From Prochlorococcus sp. AG-442-N17 (GTDB lineage Bacteria; Cyanobacteriota; Cyanobacteriia; PCC-6307; Cyanobiaceae), in the NCBI GenBank assembly GCA_003212375.1, contig QCPY01000009.1:1-46965 (forward strand): a stretch of DNA of 46,965 nt, written 5' to 3'. The notes below the pieces were generated by a model. The model had not been told where the DNA came from. It worked only from the letters and a program-made list of their open reading frames with translations, and ran no database searches. A program made the position numbers and the translations under genes. Shown piece by piece: positions 18,288 to 26,492 of the stretch (position 1 is the stretch's first letter; the number at the start of each line of letters is the position of its first letter).

Positions 18288-18893
18288 CTAATTTGCTTCA
18301 CTTGGATGTGAAATTACTCTATCTATTAGGCCATAATTTTTAGCTTCTTCAGCACTTAGAAAATAATCTCTGTCAGTATCTTTCTCTATTTTTTCGAATG
18401 ATTGACCTGTCATATCTGCCATAGAGTGGTTCAACATATCTTTAATTCTAAGGATTTCTTTAGCTTCTATCTCAATATCACTAGCCTGACGTTGTGAGGT
18501 ACCCCCTAGTGGTTGATGAATCATAATACGACTATGAGGAAGAGCTACTCTTTTACCTTTAGTACCGGCACCTAGTAAAAATGCTCCCATTGAAGCTGCG
18601 AGTCCAACACAAATAGTAACAACATCACTTTTTACATATTTGATAGTGTCATATATTGCCAAACCAGCAGTAACTGATCCACCAGGACTATTTATATAGA
18701 GATAAATTGGTTTTGTATTATCATCGGAATCAAGGTAAAGCATTTGAGCAACCAGGCTGTTAGCAATTCCATCATTTACTTCCTGTCCAAGAAATAAAAT
18801 TCTTTCAACCCCTAATCTTGTGTAAATGTCTACCCATCTTTCATATTGACTTCCTGGAAGTCTATAAGGGACGCTTGGAGTTCCTATTGGCAT
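18288..18893 (-). CDS. clpP: ATP-dependent Clp protease proteolytic subunit (ClpP3-like)
   Basis: An active ClpP serine peptidase subunit. The catalytic triad is intact: Ser101 in GLAASMGAF, His126 in IMIHQP and Asp176 in TDRDYFL. The 201 residues cover the whole fold, including the handle helix. It lies 35 bp downstream of the inactive paralogue clpR, the arrangement known for clpR-clpP3 in cyanobacteria, where the two form a mixed core that works with ClpC. Naming it clpP3 rests on that context. Confidence 0.95.
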   Translation of the reverse strand: MPIGTPSVPYRLPGSQYERWVDIYTRLGVERILFLGQEVNDGIANSLVAQMLYLDSDDNTKPIYLYINSPGGSVTAGLAIYDTIKYVKSDVVTICVGLAASMGAFLLGAGTKGKRVALPHSRIMIHQPLGGTSQRQASDIEIEAKEILRIKDMLNHSMADMTGQSFEKIEKDTDRDYFLSAEEAKNYGLIDRVISHPSEAN

Positions 18894-18928
18894 AATTTTA
18901 AAAAAAAAAGTTAGTTAAAAGTTAAGAG

Positions 18929-19600
18929 TTAAAGTGTATTTTGCAAATCTTTTTGGCTTGTAAGTATTCTATCAATTACCCCATACTCTAGGGCTTCTTG
19001 AGGATTAAGATAACTCATCCTATCAGAGTCTTTTGAGAGATCTTCAATACTTTTCCCTGTATTGCGTGATAAAATCTCCAGCATTGATTTTTTATTTTTT
19101 AATACTTCTTCTGCTCTTATTTGGATATCAGTTGCTTGACCTCTTGCTCCGCTAATGGGTTGATGCAGGACTATGGAAGCGTGAGGTAGTGCTGCTCTAT
19201 GCCCTTTTGTACCAGAAGATAGAATAACTGCTGCTGTACCCATTGCTTGTCCAATACAAATTGTATGAATAGGTGGTTTGATGTAGTTAATAGTATCGCA
19301 AATAGCAAAAGCTTCTGTTTCAAATCCAACCGCATCACCTGTGTACCAACTAGTACCTGTTGAATTGATATAAAAGTAGATAGGCTTATCTGGATCATCA
19401 AATTCTAGATAAAGGAGTTGAGCAATAATGAGCTCAGTAACATCCATCCCTAGTTGCCTTTTGGCGTCATCATCTGAAAATAAGGGTAATCCAAGATATA
19501 CAATTCTTTCCTTTAGAAGTAAAGAGGGTAAATCTGGTGGTGGAGTCCTCATAGCGGTATTTTCGCCATAATAAGGAGCAGATACAGTCATATGTTCCAC
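18929..19600 (-). CDS. clpR: ClpR, inactive ClpP-like subunit
   Basis: A ClpP paralogue that has lost catalysis. At the nucleophile position Gly121 (CIGQAMGTA) replaces Ser, and at the acid position Met195 (SDRMSYL) replaces Asp; His146 in VLHQP is kept. An insertion of about ten residues after YINSTGTSW, containing YTGDAVGFETE, is the ClpR-specific extension near the active site. ClpR is a structural subunit of the ClpP3/R ring in cyanobacteria and plastids. It is 223 residues long and lies between the PIN/TRAM gene (31 bp) and clpP (35 bp). Confidence 0.93.
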   Translation of the reverse strand: MEHMTVSAPYYGENTAMRTPPPDLPSLLLKERIVYLGLPLFSDDDAKRQLGMDVTELIIAQLLYLEFDDPDKPIYFYINSTGTSWYTGDAVGFETEAFAICDTINYIKPPIHTICIGQAMGTAAVILSSGTKGHRAALPHASIVLHQPISGARGQATDIQIRAEEVLKNKKSMLEILSRNTGKSIEDLSKDSDRMSYLNPQEALEYGVIDRILTSQKDLQNTL

Positions 19601-19631
19601 TAAATAAATACTGAAATGATTCTAGCTAGAT

Positions 19632-20741
19632 TTAGCCCTGTGTCGCTGGAGATTTAAAAGATTTGTTTGACTCAGGATTATTTATGAGTTTTCCAAATAC
19701 CATTCTTCCAGTAGGTGTTTGCAATGCACCAGTAATTATTATGTCTAATCTATCGCCAACAAATTTCTTCGCATCATCAATAACCACCATTGTACCGTCA
19801 TCTAAATATCCAATTCCTTGCATTTTTTCCTTCCCCTCTCTAACAATTTTTATATTTAGTGATTCTCCAGGTTGTACTTCTGGTCTTAAAGCAATTACTA
19901 AATCGCTTAAATTCATAACTTTTAGTTCTTTTACTTCTGCAATCTGAGATAGATTATAATCTGCAGTAAGAATTGTACCGGCCATATCCTCAGCAATTCT
20001 TAGAAGTTTTTCATCTACTCCATTTCCCTCATACTTTGTAGGATTTATAACCAGTCTTCTACCATATAGTTCCCTAAGCTCTTTCAATAATTTAAGACCT
20101 CTTCTTCCTTTAGCTCTTTTTTCATTACTACTAGAGTCAGCCAAAGTTTGCAGCTCATCAATTACACTCTGGGCGACAATTAATTGCCCTTCAAGTAAGC
20201 CGCAGCTTAATAAACCATTTATTCTGCCATCTATAATTACACTAGTATCAAGAATTTTTGGGCTTGCAGCTGGTAGTATTCCTTCATTTACTAAATATGC
20301 ATCAGCATTATTTGGATTAAATAATCTTAATAAAGTTCTGCCATGTGTATCAGCTAACTTGTAACCAAGAGCCCCAAAGAAAAAATTACTAAGAATAGCT
20401 GCTAAAGGTTTTGCAAAAAATACTTCTCTTGGAAATGGTATTAATAAAATTGGTGCAAGAAGTAAATTAGCAACAAGTAATCCTAAAATTAATCCTACCG
20501 ATCTACTTATAAGTAAATCAGTAGGCATTGTACGTATTTGATCAAGGAATGTCTTTCTTAGCTGTAGAAATACGAAGCCTGCTGCTAATCCAATAAAAAA
20601 TCCTATAATTGCTAGTACAATTCTAAATCCTTCGATATTTGAAACCTGTTTAAGTATGTCTACTGGTAAAAGATCAACTCCAAGCCATCCTGATGCTGCT
20701 CCAGACAACACAAATAAAATTAGTACTAGGATATCTGTCAT
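19632..20741 (-). CDS. PIN/TRAM domain membrane protein (YacL/PilT-like)
   Basis: A 369-residue protein with four hydrophobic segments in the first 130 residues, then a PIN-type nuclease domain beginning ILDTSVIIDGRI with the acidic residues expected for metal binding (a later ILTADYNL supplies another Asp), then a TRAM RNA-binding domain (PGESLNIKIVREGKEKMQGI). This layout is that of the YacL family found in Gram-positive bacteria and cyanobacteria, a presumed membrane-tethered RNase whose target is not established. It is first in the run leading to clpR and clpP. Confidence 0.88.
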   Translation of the reverse strand: MTDILVLILFVLSGAASGWLGVDLLPVDILKQVSNIEGFRIVLAIIGFFIGLAAGFVFLQLRKTFLDQIRTMPTDLLISRSVGLILGLLVANLLLAPILLIPFPREVFFAKPLAAILSNFFFGALGYKLADTHGRTLLRLFNPNNADAYLVNEGILPAASPKILDTSVIIDGRINGLLSCGLLEGQLIVAQSVIDELQTLADSSSNEKRAKGRRGLKLLKELRELYGRRLVINPTKYEGNGVDEKLLRIAEDMAGTILTADYNLSQIAEVKELKVMNLSDLVIALRPEVQPGESLNIKIVREGKEKMQGIGYLDDGTMVVIDDAKKFVGDRLDIIITGALQTPTGRMVFGKLINNPESNKSFKSPATQG

Positions 20742-20838
20742 ATATATAATCTACTAGGATTTATTAATTGAGTAAATAAAGATTTTATTTATTAAAACCC
20801 TTACTAGATTTTTTTAAGCCAAAAGCATTATATATATT

Positions 20839-22062
20839 ATGAAAAAGTTCCCAAGAAGTGCTTACATACATATACCTTTTTGCCATAGAAGATGCTTCTA
20901 TTGTGATTTTGCAGTTATCCCTTTAGGTAACAATATTGAAAGCTTAAATGGCTATGGAAGTACAACCATAAAAGAATATTTGACTTTTTTAAAAAAAGAA
21001 ATATTGTCAATTAAACATAAATCTCCTCTTTCAACAATTTATATCGGTGGAGGAACTCCTTCAATTTTAGATCCTTTGCAGATTAAAGATTTAATAAATC
21101 TTTTTAAGGAGAATTACAGAATTGATTATGGTGCGGAAATTACAATGGAGGTTGATCCAGCAAGTTTTAATGAAGATGATCTTCATGGTTTCATAAAAGC
21201 TGGAATTAATAGATTTAGTCTTGGTGCTCAAAGTTTTAATAATAAGATACTTAAACAGGCAGGAAGAAGACATTGCAGTAAAGATGTTGAAAAATCTTGT
21301 TATTGGTTAAAGAGAGTATATGACAATGGTCTTATAAAAAGTTGGAGTTTAGATCTGATTCAAAATTTGCCAATGAGTAGTTTTAAAGAATGGCAAGAAG
21401 ACTTGAAAAATTCGTTAAAGTTCTACCCTCCACATATATCAATTTATGATTTAAACATAGAACCTGGAACAGTTTTTCAAAAATTAATTGACTTAGGCAA
21501 ACTATCATTACCAAACGATGATGACTCTTTTAAAAATAGTGAGCAAACAAATTTACTATTAAGAGCTTCCGGTTATTCAAGATATGAAATTTCTAATTAT
21601 TCTCTTCCTGGCCATCAATCAAGACACAATAGAGTTTATTGGACTGGTCAAGGATGGTGGAGTTTTGGCCAAGGCTCTACCAGTTCGCCTTGGGGGGAAA
21701 AGTTTACAAGACCAAGAATTAGTAAAGAATATAAAAATTGGGTAATCAAGCAATGCGAAATTAAATTAGATTCTTCACTTGTTAACCAAGAAAATATTTA
21801 TAAAGAATTAGATGAGAAAATAATGTTAGGAATGAGACTGAGAGAGGGTGTTAATATCCATAAATTAATAAATGAACAAAATTGGAATAAAAAAAAGTCT
21901 GAAATAGCCTTAATAAAATTATTAAAAGAATGGGAAAGATTTTTAGAAAGCGGTCTTTTGATTAAAAGAGGAAATAGATTCTCTTTGAGTGATCATCGAG
22001 GAATGGAATTAAGTAATCAAATTCTTATCTCAATGTTTAAATGGTGGGAAAAAGTCAACTGA
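20839..22062 (+). CDS. hemW: Radical-SAM haem chaperone HemW (HemN-like)
   Basis: A radical SAM protein with cluster cysteines Cys15, Cys19 and Cys22 in IPFCHRRCFYCDFAV near the very N-terminus. GGGTPSILDP and the strand TMEVDPASF are also typical. True HemN coproporphyrinogen dehydrogenase has a longer N-terminus and a further cysteine after the cluster motif; this 407-residue protein lacks both and fits HemW, which binds haem and passes it to acceptor proteins. It overlaps the convergent panB by 8 bp. Confidence 0.88.
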   Translation: MKKFPRSAYIHIPFCHRRCFYCDFAVIPLGNNIESLNGYGSTTIKEYLTFLKKEILSIKHKSPLSTIYIGGGTPSILDPLQIKDLINLFKENYRIDYGAEITMEVDPASFNEDDLHGFIKAGINRFSLGAQSFNNKILKQAGRRHCSKDVEKSCYWLKRVYDNGLIKSWSLDLIQNLPMSSFKEWQEDLKNSLKFYPPHISIYDLNIEPGTVFQKLIDLGKLSLPNDDDSFKNSEQTNLLLRASGYSRYEISNYSLPGHQSRHNRVYWTGQGWWSFGQGSTSSPWGEKFTRPRISKEYKNWVIKQCEIKLDSSLVNQENIYKELDEKIMLGMRLREGVNIHKLINEQNWNKKKSEIALIKLLKEWERFLESGLLIKRGNRFSLSDHRGMELSNQILISMFKWWEKVN

Positions 22063-22828
22063 ACCTTTCAGAGGCTACCCATTCTTTAAGTTTTTCACTA
22101 AAATATTTTTTCCCATCAATTATTGGCCTACAAAATGGGGGTTGCTTATCATTTAGGCCTAATAAATCAGCCGTAACTCTTACTTGCCCATCACAATACT
22201 TACCTGCTCCTATTCCTATTGTTGGTATTTCTAAATTAATTTGAATTTCTTTAGCAAGCAATTCTGGAATATGTTCTAAAACTATTGAAAAGCATCCTAA
22301 TTTTTCCAGTGATAATGCGTCCCTTTTGATTTTTTCGTGACTTTCTGAATTTATCCCTTGTTTTTTTAATCCAAGATTCAAATAGCTCTGCGGAGTAAGT
22401 CCTAAATGCCCCATTACAGGAATTCCCATTCTTATTAATCTTGAAATGACGTTTTGTACCTCTTGTTCAGCACCCTCAACTTTTACTGCCTTTGCATATG
22501 TGTTTTTAATTATTTTTCCGGCATATTCCACCGCTTTATCCTCTCCGCATTGATAAGTTAGAAAAGGCATATCACAAACTAATAAGGCTTGTTCTTCTAT
22601 TTCTTTGTTGAAACCTCTTGAAACTGCATTCGTGTGATATATCATATTTTCTAAAGTAACCGGCAATGTGGATTTATATCCTAAACAGACCATTGCTAAA
22701 GAGTCTCCAACCAGAACAATATCTGCTCCTGATTGCTCAGCTAGAGAACCTGAAATAGAGTCCCATGCAGTTAATGCGATAATTTTTTGAGAGTTTTTTT
22801 TATATCTAACGAGTTCTGATGGCAACAT
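22055..22828 (-). CDS. panB: 3-methyl-2-oxobutanoate hydroxymethyltransferase
   Basis: PanB adds a hydroxymethyl group from methylene-tetrahydrofolate to ketoisovalerate, the first committed step of pantothenate and CoA synthesis. The motif ADIVLVGDSLAMVCLGYKST contains the Mg ligand Asp, and VKVEGAE and IPVMGHLGLTPQS follow as expected. The start is taken at ATG 22828 (MLPSELVRYKK, 257 residues); the frame stays open another 25 codons, but that part lies over the SRP RNA gene and has no family resemblance. IlvC in this window makes the precursor of its substrate. Confidence 0.93.
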   Translation of the reverse strand: MLPSELVRYKKNSQKIIALTAWDSISGSLAEQSGADIVLVGDSLAMVCLGYKSTLPVTLENMIYHTNAVSRGFNKEIEEQALLVCDMPFLTYQCGEDKAVEYAGKIIKNTYAKAVKVEGAEQEVQNVISRLIRMGIPVMGHLGLTPQSYLNLGLKKQGINSESHEKIKRDALSLEKLGCFSIVLEHIPELLAKEIQINLEIPTIGIGAGKYCDGQVRVTADLLGLNDKQPPFCRPIIDGKKYFSEKLKEWVASERFS

Positions 22829-22861
22829 AAGAGCTATGTATCTTTTTTTATCAAAAATTGC

Positions 22862-22867
22862 TATTAT
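22862..22867 (+). promoter_or_regulatory. Candidate -10 box of the SRP RNA gene
   Basis: TATTAT stands 6 nt ahead of the predicted RNA 5' end at 22874, the right distance for a sigma-70 type -10 element. No good -35 box is visible 17 nt upstream. It sits only 34-39 bp from the panB start codon on the opposite strand. Confidence 0.4.
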
Positions 22868-22873
22868 AAATCC

Positions 22874-22967
22874 GACTCGGCCTTTCGCGGTTTTAACGCC
22901 CAAACCTGGTCAGGATCGGAAGATAGCAGCCACAAGGGATGCTTGAGGCAGGCGAGATAACCGAGTC
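22874..22967 (+). ncRNA. ffs: Signal recognition particle RNA (4.5S-type)
   Basis: About 94 nt. The terminal stem GACTCGG (22874-22880) pairs with CCGAGTC (22961-22967). The apical domain contains the near-invariant Ffh-binding segment: CTGGTCAGGATCGGAAGATA (22906-22925), followed by GCAGCC, with the GGAA tetraloop. The RNA joins Ffh to target nascent membrane proteins. It is encoded opposite to both neighbours, panB and ftsZ, with 15 bp to the ftsZ stop. Confidence 0.95.
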
Positions 22968-22982
22968 ACTTAATTTTAAAGT

Positions 22983-24098
22983 TTAATCGATATCTTTTTT
23001 ATTTTGCCTTAACCTTAAAAATTCCGGTATATTTGCACCTATGTCTTTATTATCGGAAACATTATAAAAGGATTGATTAGACAATCTATTTTTTATCCTT
23101 TGTTGCTTTAATGGTTGGTTGGTTTCGAAACCTGTAGCAATAACGGTAACTTGTACTTCGCCTTCCATAGATTCGTCGACAGCTTGACCAACAATTATAT
23201 TCGCATCCTGATCTACAACATCACTAATAACTTCGCCAACAGAGTTTACATCTTCAAGAGTCAAATCACTCCCACCAGTGATGTTAACAAGGCACCCTTT
23301 TGCTCCATCAATTCTACCTGCTTCAAGTAATGGACTATTAATAGCAGCTTGAGCAGCTTCTATGGCTCTTGATCGGCCAGATCCAAAACCCATACCAAGA
23401 AGCGCTGTGCCTGCCTCAGTCATGACTGACCTGACGTCAGCAAAGTCAAGATTAACCTCACCTGGGCGAGTAATTACTTCACTTATACCTTTAACTCCCA
23501 TCCTTAATACATCATCAGCACTCCTGAATGCCTCTTGTATAGAAGCTCCCGCAGAAACCTCTTTTAACCGATCATTTGGAATAACTATTAAAGTATCAAC
23601 ATTTTCTGCCAATCTTGCAATTCCTTCTTCGGCCTGACGCATTCTTCTTTTGCCTTCGAAAGAAAATGGCTTAGTTACTATTCCAACCGTTAATGCTCCG
23701 CTTTGCTTTGCTACTTCAGCTACAACTGGAGCAGCTCCTGTACCTGTACCTCCGCCCATTCCTGCTGCTATAAAAACCAAGTCAGACCCTTCTAATGCTT
23801 GTTGAAGCTCCTCTCTAGATTCTTCCGCGGCTTTTTGACCAATACTTGGATTTCCTCCAGCTCCGAGACCCCTTGTTAAGTTTTGACCTAATTGAACTCT
23901 TTGTTCCGCAGAGGAGTTCAATAATGCTTGTGCATCAGTATTGAGAACTCTGAAAGAAACTCCTTCGAGGTCGCTATCAATCATCCTATTAACAGCATTA
24001 CTCCCGCCACCACCGACACCAATTACTTCAATTTTGGCACTCTGACTTGGAAGGATATCTTTTGATTGATCAAAGTTTGGATTGTTTCCGAAGCTCAT
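22983..24098 (-). CDS. ftsZ: Cell division GTPase FtsZ
   Basis: FtsZ is the tubulin-like GTPase that forms the division ring. The nucleotide motif GGGTGTG is at residues 115-121, and the T7 loop [11 protein letters not shown] carries the catalytic acidic residues. The N-terminus is a short 20-residue spacer. The C-terminus ends in [10 protein letters not shown], the conserved peptide that binds ZipN/SepF-type anchors in cyanobacteria. At 371 residues it is complete. It is last in the ddl-ftsQ-ftsZ cluster but separated from ftsQ by 176 bp holding a perfect 15-bp inverted repeat, so it may also have its own promoter. Confidence 0.97.
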   Translation of the reverse strand: MSFGNNPNFDQSKDILPSQSAKIEVIGVGGGGSNAVNRMIDSDLEGVSFRVLNTDAQALLNSSAEQRVQLGQNLTRGLGAGGNPSIGQKAAEESREELQQALEGSDLVFIAAGMGGGTGTGAAPVVAEVAKQSGALTVGIVTKPFSFEGKRRMRQAEEGIARLAENVDTLIVIPNDRLKEVSAGASIQEAFRSADDVLRMGVKGISEVITRPGEVNLDFADVRSVMTEAGTALLGMGFGSGRSRAIEAAQAAINSPLLEAGRIDGAKGCLVNITGGSDLTLEDVNSVGEVISDVVDQDANIIVGQAVDESMEGEVQVTVIATGFETNQPLKQQRIKNRLSNQSFYNVSDNKDIGANIPEFLRLRQNKKDID

Positions 24099-24151
24099 CT
24101 CTAAATAAAATCAAATACTAGTATTGGGTGCATTATGTACACACTAAGCCG

Positions 24152-24186
24152 ATATTTAGGATTTTCTTGATGAAAATCCTAAATAT
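24152..24186. repeat. Perfect 15-bp inverted repeat between ftsQ and ftsZ
   Basis: ATATTTAGGATTTTC (24152-24166) and its exact reverse complement (24172-24186) surround the 5-nt loop TTGAT. No T-run follows on either strand, so it is not a classic terminator. It lies 54 bp ahead of the ftsZ start and may be an mRNA processing hairpin, an attenuator or an operator. Confidence 0.85.
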
Positions 24187-24274
24187 TAACTTGTTTAAAA
24201 TTGAGTTAAAAGATTAAAACCCTTGTAAAGACTGTACAAATCAAAATATTTTTTTTTAAATTTGTTTCTAATTA

Positions 24275-25006
24275 TTAGGGTTTGAACACTTTAATTTTGG
24301 GATTGTTAGGGTCGGTTAGGTCTATATTATCTATCTTTTCTAATAGATTTTTATCGCTTATTTGATTTTTAATATCACAAATCATTTGTAATTGAGTTTT
24401 GATTATTTTTGGGTTGATCCCTAAAAATATTTTTTTTAAATTTTTTTCTTCTAATGTTAAAAATCCACTAGGTGAGAAATTCACTGTAAGAAATTCAACA
24501 TCATTATTTTTTTGAGATTTCAATATTTTCGATAATGTCTCTTTAAAGTTTTCTTTCCATCCAATAACTCTAATAGATAATTGTTTCATATTCTCAATAT
24601 CTGAATATTGTTCATTTATAAAAAAACCATTTTCATCAACAAATCCAATAATTTTTTTCCCGTCTAAAATCTTCTCCGCATAAGCTATTGGTGTTCTTGT
24701 TTTAATTATAATTTTCAAACCAAAAGGGAATATTTGCCTATTTACAGAAACATTTTGGAGCGATAACTTTTTCTTTAATTCTCGCTCTAAATACTTGGTT
24801 TTTACAAATATCAAGCGTGTTGGTAAATTCAAAGAGGAATTATTTAATATATCTTTGTTAGTAAATAAATCACTACCAAATAGAATGATATCTTTCGAAT
24901 AAACTTTTTTAAAAGTTTTAGAGGTTAAATATGAAGTAAAGAATAAAAAGGAAATTAATAAAAAAGCCCTTAATTTTTTTCTTTTTGTTAATCCTTTATA
25001 AATCAC
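24275..25006 (-). CDS. ftsQ: FtsQ/DivIB-like division protein
   Basis: A 243-residue bitopic protein: basic cytoplasmic tail (RKKLR), one transmembrane helix around residues 13-28, then an extracytoplasmic POTRA-like region (about 38-110) and the FtsQ beta domain. Sequence similarity to FtsQ is weak, as is normal for cyanobacteria, but KTRTPIAYAE and VDENGFFI are family-like and its place between ddl and ftsZ is the classical one. It would link the Z-ring to septal peptidoglycan synthases. The start overlaps the upstream gene by 11 bp. Confidence 0.82.
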   Translation of the reverse strand: MIYKGLTKRKKLRAFLLISFLFFTSYLTSKTFKKVYSKDIILFGSDLFTNKDILNNSSLNLPTRLIFVKTKYLERELKKKLSLQNVSVNRQIFPFGLKIIIKTRTPIAYAEKILDGKKIIGFVDENGFFINEQYSDIENMKQLSIRVIGWKENFKETLSKILKSQKNNDVEFLTVNFSPSGFLTLEEKNLKKIFLGINPKIIKTQLQMICDIKNQISDKNLLEKIDNIDLTDPNNPKIKVFKP

Positions 25007-25406
25007 ATCTAGCTTTTTCCATTAATTGATCCATCCATTCTCTAGCTCTTTCCGCATCTGAAAATGGAACATCCATTTCTTTACCATCTCCAACAAGTCT
25101 AAGTCTACATTTGCCTTGTGATTCCTTTGTTAAAGGTGCTTCTCCTGAAGTAAGAGCCATTAATTCTACTAATTCAAGTTTTTTTATCGTAAAGCTATCT
25201 TTCTCTTCGAAAATCCCAGCTTCAAATGCACTCCACTTCAATTCACCATCTTTTAATAAGGCTGCACAAGAACTATCTAATTTACAAATTTCAGAACCTT
25301 TAGCCCAACTCCTAAAAAGATTCTGCCTTCTTCTTTCTAGCCAACCAAGAGCAGTTAAAAGAACGAAGATTAATAGTAATGGTAACCAAAGTAGTCCATG
25401 CAACAT
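24996..25406 (-). CDS. Conserved membrane-anchored protein of the division cluster, unknown
   Basis: A 136-residue protein with an N-terminal hydrophobic helix (residues 3-22), a basic stretch (ERRRQ), then a soluble part with PH-like alternation ending in a helix (DAERAREWMDQLMEKA). No family is recognised. It lies 10 bp behind ddl and overlaps ftsQ by 11 bp, so it is translated as part of the wall/division cluster. Its composition is richer in Ala, Leu and Glu and poorer in Asn and Ile than its neighbours, which suggests stronger constraint against the AT drift of this genome. Confidence 0.7.
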   Translation of the reverse strand: MLHGLLWLPLLLIFVLLTALGWLERRRQNLFRSWAKGSEICKLDSSCAALLKDGELKWSAFEAGIFEEKDSFTIKKLELVELMALTSGEAPLTKESQGKCRLRLVGDGKEMDVPFSDAERAREWMDQLMEKARCDL

Positions 25407-25416
25407 TTGACTTTAT

Positions 25417-26484
25417 CTATGAATCTGAGGATATATCAATTAGTTTAGCCACAAGTTGATCGATATTTAAACCTGAGGCATTCCAAAGCATAGGAAACAT
25501 ACTTTTTCTCGTAAACCCAGGAATTGTATTAATTTCATTCAAAAAGATTTTATTTGAAATCTTTTCTAAAAAGAAATCAACCCTAGCAAAACCGTAAATA
25601 TTCAATGCTCTGCAACTTCGAATAGCTATGTCTTTAATTTGTTCAGAGAAATGAGTATCTATATCAGCTGGAATGATTACTTTATTAACCAAAGAATATT
25701 TTGAGTCATAATCATACCAATCTGTCGAATACAAAACTTCCCCAATTTCGGATATAGAAAGTTTTAAATTTCCAATTATTCCGCATTCAAGTTCTCTAAC
25801 ATCTAAACCTTCCTCGATAATAATTCTTGAGTCAATTTCCCAAGCCTTTTGCAAAGCTTTAATTATTTCTGATTTATTCTTCGCTTTAGAAATACCAAGC
25901 GAAGAACCTGAATTAGAAGGTTTGACAAAAACTGGTAAATTTAATTTTTTAATTATTTCAACAGCTAAATTATTTTTAACATTATCATCATTTAAATTTT
26001 GATTTTGGATAGTTAAATACTTTACTTGTGGGATTGCTAAATATGAAAATATTTTTTTCATCAATATTTTATCCATTCCAAGTGCAGAACCCAAAATCCC
26101 TCCCCCAACCAAAGGTTTTTGTGTAAATTTTAATAATCCATGAATTGCTCCATCTTCTCCATTTATTCCATGTAATAAAGGGAACCATATATCAATACTT
26201 TGAAACTCAATATTTTGTAGAAAATTAATTTGCCTTTTGGGTAATTCTTGATATTGTTCGGCTATATAATTACTACTTTTTTCTTTTAATACTTCAATAG
26301 ATTTTTCGTTATCAAACCATACTCCATACTTATTTATGTAAAATGCTTTCACACTGAATCGATCTTTGTTTGTTTTGGAAATTAGGGCTTTAAAAACTGT
26401 CTTTGCGGACAAAATTGATACATAATGTTCATTCGAATTCCCCCCGAAAATTATGCCAATACATTTTTTTTCTTTCACAACCAT
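25417..26484 (-). CDS. ddl: D-alanine-D-alanine ligase
   Basis: An ATP-grasp enzyme that makes D-Ala-D-Ala for peptidoglycan precursors. The N-terminal motif GIIFGGNSNEHYVSILSA, the central FPLLHGINGEDG, the phosphate-binding FVKPSNSGSSLGISK and the metal-binding LNEINTIPGFT are all present. At 355 residues it is complete. It lies 8 bp behind miaB and 10 bp ahead of the 136-residue protein gene in a five-gene run. No residue change typical of D-Ala-D-Lac ligases is evident, though that cannot be settled by eye. Confidence 0.95.
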   Translation of the reverse strand: MVVKEKKCIGIIFGGNSNEHYVSILSAKTVFKALISKTNKDRFSVKAFYINKYGVWFDNEKSIEVLKEKSSNYIAEQYQELPKRQINFLQNIEFQSIDIWFPLLHGINGEDGAIHGLLKFTQKPLVGGGILGSALGMDKILMKKIFSYLAIPQVKYLTIQNQNLNDDNVKNNLAVEIIKKLNLPVFVKPSNSGSSLGISKAKNKSEIIKALQKAWEIDSRIIIEEGLDVRELECGIIGNLKLSISEIGEVLYSTDWYDYDSKYSLVNKVIIPADIDTHFSEQIKDIAIRSCRALNIYGFARVDFFLEKISNKIFLNEINTIPGFTRKSMFPMLWNASGLNIDQLVAKLIDISSDS

Positions 26485-26492
26485 TTAGAAAA

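Noticed and set aside
20850-22062. hemN (coproporphyrinogen III dehydrogenase)
   Set aside because: The cluster motif sits at the extreme N-terminus and the extra HemN features are missing, so HemW fits better.
22829-22903. N-terminal extension of panB
   Set aside because: The added 25 codons lie partly over the SRP RNA gene and have no PanB similarity; ATG 22828 gives the normal N-terminus.
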